A stretch of 39,543 bases of DNA from Bowdeniella nasicola (lineage in GTDB: Bacteria > Actinomycetota > Actinomycetes > Actinomycetales > Actinomycetaceae). Shown here piece after piece: positions 32,707 to 39,543 of this stretch. The notes below the pieces were generated by a model. It ran no database searches, was not told the origin of the DNA, and saw only the letters and a list, made by a program, of their open reading frames with translations. The translations under genes were made by a program, and so were the position numbers. Where the stretch lies: positions 1-39,543 of the forward strand of contig JAUNVA010000018.1 of the NCBI GenBank assembly GCA_030537895.1, written 5' to 3'. Position 1 is the stretch's first letter. Each line of letters begins with the position of its first letter.

Positions 32707-35250
32707 CCGCGTGGGCATGCGCAGCGCCCGGCGCGCATCGTCGCGCCGACGCCGCTCTTGCAGGCGTACCTCAGCACCCGCGACCGCCACGCCGGAGCGC
32801 GTGACGATCACCGGGTGCAACCGGAGTGCGGACAGGTCCGTGAGCTCGTCCTTCAACATTGAGACCCGCTCGATGACCTCGGCAAGACCCGCGACGTCGA
32901 GGGGCGGTAGGCCGCGGTAGCCGCGCAGCCGTACCGAGGCGGCGACCTCCTCAATCATGCGGGAGGCATCCCCTTCGGACAGTGGCGCAATCCGGTAGGA
33001 GATGTCCCCGAGGATCTCTTCGGCATCACCGGCGAGCGCGAAGCTCACGACAGGGCCGTAGAGGTCGTCCTCCCACGCTTGCACGACGCAGGCGACACCG
33101 TTGCCGGCCATCGCTTGCACATCCCATTCAACCTCGCCACGCTCCCGGAATCGCCGCACGGCGCTCCGCACGGCATCGGGATCTGGCAGGTCGAGAGCGA
33201 CGCCGCCTAGGTCGGTGCGGTGGCGCAGCTCTTTGCGTCGAGTCTTGAGCACGACCGGGTATCCGATCCGGTCGGCAGCCGCTACGGAATCGTCCTGCCC
33301 CTTCGCGCGGATGGAGGCCATCAGGTCAACACCGTAAAAGGCAAGCAGAGTGGCCGCTTCCTGGTCCGTGAGGGTGCGCTCACGGGCGTCGGCCCGCGCT
33401 TGGACGAAGGAGTGCGCCTCGATGAGGTTCAGGTCGGGGAAGGTGATCAAACTAGCGTCCGCGAGCTGGCTCGCGCGCTCGTGTCCATTGGCGAGCCGCC
33501 CGAGTGTGTCGAGGGCGGCATCCACGCAAGTGAAGTGCGGGATTGGCCCGACCGGCGTCGCGATCCGATCCTCGCGTACTCCCCCAACGACGGCGACCCA
33601 CGGAACCCGGCGATCGACCTGGAGGAGGTCCGAGTGCGCAACGTTCAGTGTCCGGGTCTGCTGTTCATCGAGTGCGGTCAGGGCGACGATCACGGCATCA
33701 CAGTCGTCCTGCAGCGCAGTCGCCTCCCTGGCGATGGCTCGGTAGTCAGTCAGGTTGAGTTCGAGTACTGGCCCGTGTGTGAGCCCGTGCCGTTCGGTCG
33801 CCGTGGCCACCGTCGTGGCCAGGGCCGCCGAGGAACAGACCACACCGATCCGCCGGCCACGCAGGGGCCCCTGGCTGTCAGTGACCCGGACTAAATCGAG
33901 CAGTACAGGCAACGAATGGGTCGCGACGACTCCCGACTGGGCGAGAATGTGGCGCAGTACCTGGGGACGCTCCGAGGTGGACACGAGGTGGCCGGGTAGG
34001 CGAGCAGCCCCGATACCAGCGGTGATGAGCGCAAAGACAGGCCGGCTGGTGGCCAGGTGGCGGGCGATACGAGCGAACTTGCGAGCATTGCCCATGGTGT
34101 CCAAGCAGATGATCGCGGGCCCAGTGGAAGGGTGCGCCGACCAGTACTGCATCGTGTCATTTCCAGAAATGTCGAGACGGTGCCCGGCGGCAACGAGCGA
34201 ACGGATGCGGGCCCCTGAGCGGCGGAGCCCGGACAGGAGGTGCACGGCGGTTTCCGCCGATTGCACGAACACGTCGATCGTGCCCCCGCTCGGCACGCCC
34301 GCCTCAATCGTGAGGTCGGTACCGTCCGGGGTCACGATGCCGTGCGAGGCGGGGCCAAGTACCCGCAGTCCCGAGGAACGTGCATCTGAGAGGATCTCGG
34401 CGGCGAGATCCGCGTCCACGAGGTGGTGCCCCGAGTAGACGATGGCCGCCTGCACACCGCGGGCGGCCAGGTCGTGGAGGCGCTCTGCGAGCATATCCGT
34501 CGGTACGGAGATGAGGGCGAGACGCTCGGCGATATCCTCGGCACTCGCGGGTACGAGGTCCGCACCGGAGTCGAGGAGCCGGGACGCGAGCGGGGCTAGC
34601 GTCGCGTGCTCGTCGTCCACAAGGACGTAGGCACTTGGCGCCATGAGGGCCTCCATGGCGCGGGCCTCGGAGTGCTGTTCCCGCTGCATCATGACCCGCC
34701 ACGCCTTGGTGGTGGAGCGCAGGTCGACTCGCAGTTCGATCACGCCGTCCTCCAGGGCTGTCTCCAGGCGGTAGCCTGCGTCCTTGAAGACATTGATCAT
34801 TTTGCGATTCGCGGGTAGCACGAACGCCTCGAAGACGTGGATACCCACTTCCCGGGCGGCCGCGGCGAGGTGATCCAGGAGGACGGAACCAAGGCCCCGT
34901 CCGTGTTCCGTGTCGGCCACGTAGAAGGCCACTTCCGCCACCCCGGGGCCGGTCGTATTAAAGCCGCCGATCCCCCGCATCCGGGCGCCCTCACCAGCTC
35001 CGTCGAAGAGGGCGAGCGAGACGTCCGAGTGCTGATCGACGTCGATCAGATCTTGAATCTGAGTGTCGGAGAGCGTCGCGCGCGGTGCGAAGAACCGGTA
35101 GTAGACCGAGGTGTCTGATTGACCGGCATGCAGGGCTCGAAACTGGTCCGCGTCACTCGGGCGCACCGGTCTGATGTGCATGGTCGCCCCATCGCGCAGG
35201 ACGACGTCGGCTTCCCACTCGCGCGGATAGTTCCTGCTGACCTCATCCAT
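32704..35250 (-). CDS. GNAT acetyltransferase fused to ADP-forming acyl-CoA-synthetase-like protein (Pat-like)
   Basis: An 848-residue fusion. Residues 1-190: GNAT domain with the acetyl-CoA loop [11 protein letters not shown]. Residues about 210-340: CoA-binding domain ([11 protein letters not shown]). Residues about 345-490: succinyl-CoA-ligase-like domain. Residues about 620-835: ATP-grasp domain ([20 protein letters not shown]). Related proteins are protein lysine acetyltransferases of the Pat group that tune metabolic enzymes, but in Pat of Salmonella GNAT is C-terminal; here it is N-terminal, as in Streptomyces homologues. H421 in the GH pair of LPGHLVSTS lines up by eye with the phospho-His of SucD, so ligase activity may persist. 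Function as acetyltransferase, ligase or both is open. Confidence 0.85.
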   Translation of the reverse strand: MDEVSRNYPREWEADVVLRDGATMHIRPVRPSDADQFRALHAGQSDTSVYYRFFAPRATLSDTQIQDLIDVDQHSDVSLALFDGAGEGARMRGIGGFNTTGPGVAEVAFYVADTEHGRGLGSVLLDHLAAAAREVGIHVFEAFVLPANRKMINVFKDAGYRLETALEDGVIELRVDLRSTTKAWRVMMQREQHSEARAMEALMAPSAYVLVDDEHATLAPLASRLLDSGADLVPASAEDIAERLALISVPTDMLAERLHDLAARGVQAAIVYSGHHLVDADLAAEILSDARSSGLRVLGPASHGIVTPDGTDLTIEAGVPSGGTIDVFVQSAETAVHLLSGLRRSGARIRSLVAAGHRLDISGNDTMQYWSAHPSTGPAIICLDTMGNARKFARIARHLATSRPVFALITAGIGAARLPGHLVSTSERPQVLRHILAQSGVVATHSLPVLLDLVRVTDSQGPLRGRRIGVVCSSAALATTVATATERHGLTHGPVLELNLTDYRAIAREATALQDDCDAVIVALTALDEQQTRTLNVAHSDLLQVDRRVPWVAVVGGVREDRIATPVGPIPHFTCVDAALDTLGRLANGHERASQLADASLITFPDLNLIEAHSFVQARADARERTLTDQEAATLLAFYGVDLMASIRAKGQDDSVAAADRIGYPVVLKTRRKELRHRTDLGGVALDLPDPDAVRSAVRRFRERGEVEWDVQAMAGNGVACVVQAWEDDLYGPVVSFALAGDAEEILGDISYRIAPLSEGDASRMIEEVAASVRLRGYRGLPPLDVAGLAEVIERVSMLKDELTDLSALRLHPVIVTRSGVAVAGAEVRLQERRRRDDARRALRMPTR

Positions 35251-35256
35251 GTGTCC

Positions 35257-35262
35257 AGCCTA
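35257..35262 (-). promoter_or_regulatory. Putative leaderless promoter (-10) of the GNAT-synthetase gene
   Basis: TAGGCT on the minus strand, 6 nt (GGACAC) before the ATG at 35250, without a ribosome site. The -35 position is GC-rich and poor. It lies about 60 bp from the divergent parC promoter. Confidence 0.42.
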
Positions 35263-35319
35263 ACGCGAGGATTCGCGGTCCCGCCGGTGTTGCTCCGTGC
35301 GTTTTGGCGCGCCATTTCG

Positions 35320-35325
35320 GATAAT
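35320..35325 (+). promoter_or_regulatory. Putative leaderless promoter (-10) of parC
   Basis: GATAAT ends exactly 6 nt before the ATG at 35332, with CGCCCC between them and no Shine-Dalgarno sequence anywhere upstream. TGCGTT, 16 bp before it, is the best -35 on offer. This is the most TATAAT-like element of the leaderless set. Confidence 0.5.
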
Positions 35326-35331
35326 CGCCCC

Positions 35332-37818
35332 ATGTCTGCTGCCAGTTCGCCCGCCGCGTCGAAGGAAACGATCGTCGATATCGACGTCTCTAGCGAGATG
35401 CAGACCTCTTTTTTGGAGTACGCCTACTCGGTGATCTATGCGCGTGCGCTGCCCGATGCGCGCGACGGCCTCAAACCCGTGCAGCGTCGGATCCTCTTCC
35501 AGATGGATCAGATGGGTCTGCGTCCCGAGCGCGGCCACGTGAAATCTGCGCGCGTCGTCGGCGAGGTCATGGGAAAGCTCCATCCGCATGGTGACGCCGC
35601 CATCTACGACACGCTCGTGCGGATGGCACAGCCGTTTTCGCTGCGCCTCCCGCTCGTGGACGGGCACGGCAACTTTGGGTCTCTTGATAACGGCCCCGCA
35701 GCGCCCCGCTATACGGAGGCGCGACTTGCCCCAGCGGCCCTGGCGATGACCGAATCCCTCGATGAGGACGTCGTCGATTTCGTCCCGAACTATGACAACC
35801 AGTACCTGCAGCCCCAGGTCCTACCCTCGGCACTGCCAAATCTGCTCGTGAACGGGGCCTCCGGAATCGCCGTCGGCATGGCCACGAATATGGCCCCCCA
35901 TAACCTCGGGGAGGTCGTCGCGGCGGCTCGGCACCTGATCGAGCACCCCGACGCCACCCTCGATGACCTCATGACCTTCGTGCCGGGGCCCGATCTCCCG
36001 AGCGGCGGCAAGATTGTGGGTCTGCAGGGCATCCGGGACGCCTACGAGACCGGGCGCGGGACCTTCCGCACTCGCGCGACAGTCCGCATTGAGAACGTCA
36101 CCGCGAGAAAGAAGGGCATCATCGTCACGGAACTGCCCTATCTCGTGGGACCCGAGCGGGTGATTGACCGCATCAAGGACGCGGTCGAGAAGAAGAAGGT
36201 CACCGGTATCTCGGGCGTGACCGATCTCACCGATCGTCACCACGGACTGCGCCTGGTCATCGAGGTGAAGAACTCGTTCAATCCGGAGGCCGTGCTCGCC
36301 CAACTCTATCGGGCAACCCCGCTGGAGGATTCTTTCGGAATCAACAATGTGGCACTCGTCGACGGAAAGCCCCGCACGCTCGGTTTGAAGGAGCTGCTCG
36401 AGGTCTACGTCGAGCACCGGCTCACCGTGGTGCGGCGTCGCTCTGAACACCGGCTCGCTAAAAAGAGTGAACGACTGCACCTCATTGAGGGCCTGCTCAT
36501 CGCGATTGCCGACATCGATGAGGTTATCCAGGTCATCCGCACCTCGGAGACGTCGACCGAGGCGCGCGAGCGTCTCATGGTGGTCTTCGACCTATCCGAG
36601 CCGCAAGCTGAATACATCCTTGAGCTCCGACTCCGTCGCCTCACAAAGTTCTCCCGCATCGAACTGCAGGGCCAGGCCGACGAGTTGGCCGCTGAAATCT
36701 CCGAACTGCAAGAAATCCTCGGATCGGAGCGTCAGCTCCGGCAGGTAGTCTCCGATGAGCTTGCGTCGGTTTCGCTGCGCTATTCGACGCCGCGGCGCAC
36801 CGTGCTGCTCGAATCGGAGGGGGCGGGCGCACAGGTGGCCGCTCCTGACGTCCCCCTCCAAGTGCCCGACGTTCCGACGACGGTCACACTGTCCACGACC
36901 GGCCTCATCGCGCGCCTGGACGCTGCCGACTCCGGATTTGCTCCGGGCGAGGATCAACTGCCGCTGGGTGAGGAGGCGCCGCCTTTGCTCTCCCGGTCGG
37001 GCCCGCGCGTCACCCACGACGCGATCGCCTCCGTTGCACCGGCGCGCACCCACGGCGATGTGGGACTGGCGACGTCACACGGCCGCGTCGTGCGCCTCAA
37101 CGTCCTCGACGTGCCCGCGCTCGCGGTCACCGGCTCGGCACCATCACTGGCGGGCGGGGCTCCCGTAAGTGAGCTGGTCTCACTGGAGGCGGGCGAGCGC
37201 GTGATCGGGCTCGCCTCACTGGAGCGGGATGACGCCATCTGGGCACTCGCCACCAGCCAGGGGCGCGTCAAGCGCCTGCGGGCCTCGGAGTTCCCGAAGG
37301 CTGCCGACAGTTTCGACATCATGTCGCTCGACGCGGGCGACACCGTCGTAGGATTCGCGCCCGCTGAGCAGGACTCGGCTCGGATCGTTCTCATCACCGA
37401 TGATGCCCAGCTCTTGCACTTCCCCGTCGAGGCGGTCCGCCCACAGGGGCGGGGCGCTACCGGCGTCGTCGGCATCAAACTAGCCCCGGATGCGCGTGTC
37501 CTCGCACTCGGCGTGATCGCATCTGAGGAGGTTGCTGCGGCCAGCGTCGTCACCGTCGCCGCTGCGAGCGAAGCCCCCCTGATCGACCAGTACGCGAAGG
37601 TCACCCCGCTCGACCGCTATCCCGGCAAGGGGCGGGCCACCATGGGGGTGCGGGCCCACCGGATGCGGGCCGGCCACAACGCCCTCGTACGGGCGTGGGT
37701 GGGCCTTGATCCGCGCGCTGTCGGCGATGCCGGACAGCCCGTCGCACTACCCGAGCCGGACGAACGCCGCGATGGCTCCGGTCAGGCACTTTCCTACCCG
37801 CTCTCCTCGATCGGCTAG
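35332..37818 (+). CDS. parC: Type IIA topoisomerase A subunit, ParC-type
   Basis: An 828-residue DNA topoisomerase A subunit. The winged-helix region has [14 protein letters not shown], and the catalytic tyrosine is Y127 in [31 protein letters not shown] and the coiled-coil/tower follow, then a C-terminal beta-pinwheel with [11 protein letters not shown] repeats. The GyrA box (QRRGGKG) is not seen, which, with the nearby parE, favours topoisomerase IV (decatenation) over gyrase. The residue at the GyrA Ser83 position is Ala89. The frame is open to 35119, but the ATG at 35332 has a -10 placed 6 nt before it and the normal N-terminal length, so I chose it. Confidence 0.92.
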   Translation: MSAASSPAASKETIVDIDVSSEMQTSFLEYAYSVIYARALPDARDGLKPVQRRILFQMDQMGLRPERGHVKSARVVGEVMGKLHPHGDAAIYDTLVRMAQPFSLRLPLVDGHGNFGSLDNGPAAPRYTEARLAPAALAMTESLDEDVVDFVPNYDNQYLQPQVLPSALPNLLVNGASGIAVGMATNMAPHNLGEVVAAARHLIEHPDATLDDLMTFVPGPDLPSGGKIVGLQGIRDAYETGRGTFRTRATVRIENVTARKKGIIVTELPYLVGPERVIDRIKDAVEKKKVTGISGVTDLTDRHHGLRLVIEVKNSFNPEAVLAQLYRATPLEDSFGINNVALVDGKPRTLGLKELLEVYVEHRLTVVRRRSEHRLAKKSERLHLIEGLLIAIADIDEVIQVIRTSETSTEARERLMVVFDLSEPQAEYILELRLRRLTKFSRIELQGQADELAAEISELQEILGSERQLRQVVSDELASVSLRYSTPRRTVLLESEGAGAQVAAPDVPLQVPDVPTTVTLSTTGLIARLDAADSGFAPGEDQLPLGEEAPPLLSRSGPRVTHDAIASVAPARTHGDVGLATSHGRVVRLNVLDVPALAVTGSAPSLAGGAPVSELVSLEAGERVIGLASLERDDAIWALATSQGRVKRLRASEFPKAADSFDIMSLDAGDTVVGFAPAEQDSARIVLITDDAQLLHFPVEAVRPQGRGATGVVGIKLAPDARVLALGVIASEEVAAASVVTVAAASEAPLIDQYAKVTPLDRYPGKGRATMGVRAHRMRAGHNALVRAWVGLDPRAVGDAGQPVALPEPDERRDGSGQALSYPLSSIG

Positions 37819-37835
37819 GCCCGTCAGAGGGGGTG

Positions 37836-37854
37836 CGCCGCGCGTCAGGCGGCG
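37836..37854. terminator. Hairpin between parC and the tandem-GNAT gene
   Basis: CGCCGC (37836-37841) and GCGGCG (37849-37854) with a 7-nt loop, in the 62-bp gap between two convergent stops. A second GC-rich repeat (GCCG..CGGC, 37858-37869) follows. No T-run is present. Confidence 0.4.
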
Positions 37855-37880
37855 GTTGCCGGCCCCGGCTCGCGAGTGAC

Positions 37881-38996
37881 CTAGGCCTCCAGAGGCGGGA
37901 CGTCCAGCACGTAGCGGGTGGTCGCATGAGTGTATTCGAAGCCAATCAGCTCAAATACGGTCTGCGCACCGGTTGGGTTTTGAGAGTCGGCGTCAATCCC
38001 CGCGTATTCCATCGAGTCCGCGCGCATGGCACGCATCGAGTGGCTGAGGAGCGATTTGGCAACCCCCTGCCCGCGCCACTCTTCGAGCACTCCGATGGCC
38101 TCGATATAGCCCTCGGACCAGCCGAGTGCATCCCAGTCTTCTTCCCATTTGGACGCAAGCACGTATCCTGCGACCCGGGCGCGATCGCTGGATCGATCCA
38201 ACGCAATGAAGGACCATTCGGGCACGAGGGCTGCGCGGGCGCGCCCCCACTCCTTCACGCTCACCATCGAATCCCCACCAGACTGACTGAAGGCCTCCTC
38301 GTGGGCGAGGCGTACGGCGTCGTCTAATTCATCCGACCACGGCTCGATACGGATGTGACTTGGCGCGTCAGCCGCCGGCAGCTCCTCGGTCAGAGAACGC
38401 CGCATCTGGATGATCTCGCCCTGGTCGATGAAACCGTGGCGGGTCAGCAGATCCTTGATATCGCGTTGGCCCTCGTCGACGATCACCTGCAGGTAGCCTC
38501 CGCCGTGCGGCGCGAGGCTCATGATCATCTCCCGGGCACGTAGGATCTGCCAACGCAGTAAATCCGCCCCAATGTTCCGCTCACGCATCTCGGGGTCAAC
38601 GCTGCCGTAAAGCGTGGCGACGAGGACTGGCACATCGAGCCGTGGAATTCGCACGAATCCAAACGCTCGCAGGCGTCCCTCAGCGTCATAGCCACCCCGC
38701 GAGTCGATGTGGTAACCCGGGTCGAAGAGCTCGCGCACTTCGGCTCGGGTCGTGCGAAATGGTGCCCGTTCGGATGTCTCGACGTGGGAGATCAGGGCAG
38801 CCAGCGTGTCCGTGTCCTCGCGGCTGAGGGTGCGCCACGTGAGACCACCAACGGTCAATAACTCACATGGCTCAGGCAGTTCGGCGCGTTCCGCACGCCG
38901 CGCGTCGGCCAATCGGCTGAGGTGGCGTAACACGAAGAAGGGTCGCCGATCCGGCCGCTCGGAATAGGTTTCCGATTCTTGCCGCAGTTCGCTCAC
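37881..38996 (-). CDS. Tandem-GNAT N-acetyltransferase (MshD-like architecture)
   Basis: A 371-residue protein with two GNAT folds, about residues 50-190 and 210-365. The C-terminal one has a clear acetyl-CoA loop (AIGVLEEWRGQGVAKSLL) and the LGF-like end ELIGFEYTHATTRYVL; the N-terminal one is degenerate (MRERNIGADLLRW). Mycothiol synthase MshD has the same tandem layout, but the sequence is too divergent to call it MshD. The start GTG at 38996 has GGGAG upstream. It is convergent with parC and lies 80 bp downstream of parE on the same strand. Confidence 0.8.
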   Translation of the reverse strand: MSELRQESETYSERPDRRPFFVLRHLSRLADARRAERAELPEPCELLTVGGLTWRTLSREDTDTLAALISHVETSERAPFRTTRAEVRELFDPGYHIDSRGGYDAEGRLRAFGFVRIPRLDVPVLVATLYGSVDPEMRERNIGADLLRWQILRAREMIMSLAPHGGGYLQVIVDEGQRDIKDLLTRHGFIDQGEIIQMRRSLTEELPAADAPSHIRIEPWSDELDDAVRLAHEEAFSQSGGDSMVSVKEWGRARAALVPEWSFIALDRSSDRARVAGYVLASKWEEDWDALGWSEGYIEAIGVLEEWRGQGVAKSLLSHSMRAMRADSMEYAGIDADSQNPTGAQTVFELIGFEYTHATTRYVLDVPPLEA

Positions 38997-39022
38997 GTGA
39001 CTCCCTTCAGGTGCACTGTCGG

Positions 39023-39040
39023 GCGCGGTCGAGGCCGCGC
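39023..39040. terminator. Weak hairpin downstream of parE
   Basis: GCGCGG and CCGCGC with loop TCGAGG, 37 nt after the parE stop on the minus strand. Short; may end parE transcription or be incidental. Confidence 0.25.
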
Positions 39041-39076
39041 ATCACGTCCCCCATGATAACCACGGGGCGGATCGAC

Positions 39077-39543
39077 TCAGGCGTCGATACGATCGTGGGA
39101 CACCGCGGCTGCGCCGTCCACAATGAACTGTTTACGGGGGGCCACCTCGGATCCCATGAGCAATTCAAAGATCCGTTCGGCCTGCACGAGCGCCTCTTCA
39201 TCCGCCATGCGGATGCGCCGCAGGGTGCGGTGGGCTGGATCCATCGTGGTCTCCGAGAGTTGATCGGCGTCCATCTCGCCAAGCCCCTTATACCGCTGAA
39301 TTGGCTGCTTGTAGGTGCGGCCCTGTTTGTCTAACCGCGCGAGAGTGCGATCCAGTTCAGCCTCGGAGTAGAGGTAACGCAGCTCCCGTTTGCGCCGGCC
39401 CTGGGCGTTGATGTCGAGACGGAAGAGCGGCGGTACCGCGGCGTAGACCCGGCCGGCTTCGACGAGCGGGCGCATGTAGCGGAAGAACAGGGTGAGCAGC
39501 AGGGTGCGGATGTGGGCGCCGTCGACGTCGGCGTCCGTCATCA
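39077..39543 (-). CDS. parE: Type IIA topoisomerase B subunit, ParE-type, C-terminal part
   Basis: Only the last 154 codons are in the window; the frame runs off the right edge. It starts within the TOPRIM domain at the Mg-binding [14 protein letters not shown]. It continues through [30 protein letters not shown] and [10 protein letters not shown], all typical of GyrB/ParE C termini. The nearby parC suggests ParE, the ATPase subunit of topoisomerase IV, rather than GyrB. The two subunits are on opposite strands and separated by the tandem-GNAT gene. Confidence 0.9.
   Translation of the reverse strand, partial: MTDADVDGAHIRTLLLTLFFRYMRPLVEAGRVYAAVPPLFRLDINAQGRRKRELRYLYSEAELDRTLARLDKQGRTYKQPIQRYKGLGEMDADQLSETTMDPAHRTLRRIRMADEEALVQAERIFELLMGSEVAPRKQFIVDGAAAVSHDRIDA

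Overview
The window is a gene-dense, GC-rich (mid-60s percent by eye) stretch of an actinobacterial chromosome. Several genes belong to families that are essentially confined to Actinomycetota: DUF3000 beside ribonuclease D, the dut-DUF3710-OB-fold-DUF3159 operon, DUF3093, DUF4193, the FtsZ-associated protein SepH, and the CeoB/CeoC pair beside an APC permease. Their order resembles the Rv2680-Rv2700 block of mycobacteria. I cannot fix the genus; a member of Actinomycetales or Micrococcales fits. No insertion sequence, prophage, CRISPR array or toxin-antitoxin locus is visible.

Left part (1-7331): a truncated tRNA-Gly(GCC) with a clear promoter, a YgjV-like membrane protein gene interrupted by a single-base frameshift, and the operon glgX-treY-treZ, which encodes the full route from glycogen or maltooligosaccharide to trehalose. 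Next (7356-14435) come DUF3000-rnd on the plus strand, facing a minus-strand group of dxs, a queuosine-precursor transporter, tgt and an ATP-grasp ligase. This group joins isoprenoid precursor synthesis, queuosine salvage and probably a peptide-bond ligase.

Middle part (14527-25510): an S9 peptidase, a ClC-type chloride transporter or channel with CBS domains, and a TIGR01777 SDR protein on the plus strand. Aconitase faces them across a strong bidirectional hairpin. Upstream of aconitase lie a TrmA/RlmD-family RNA methyltransferase and a KimA-like potassium permease on the minus strand. The ceoB-ceoC pair of RCK-type cytosolic regulators is divergent from the permease, so this looks like a potassium module without a Trk/Ktr channel subunit.

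Right part (26885-39543): the dut operon, the DUF3093/DUF4193 tail-to-tail pair, sepH, an alkaline-phosphatase-superfamily enzyme with DUF5998, a GNAT-acyl-CoA-synthetase fusion, a topoisomerase IV A subunit (parC), a tandem-GNAT protein, and the 3' end of parE.

Two regulatory patterns recur. First, several genes that begin a transcription unit have a TAGNNT or GATAAT -10 element placed 6-7 nt before the start codon and no Shine-Dalgarno sequence, which is the layout of leaderless mRNAs. In two cases the T-A-G of that -10 is the stop codon of the preceding gene. Second, convergent genes share stop tetranucleotides (TTAA, TTAG, CTAG), with inverted repeats inside the coding ends that look like terminators. 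Within operons, ATGA or GTGA start-stop overlaps are the rule.
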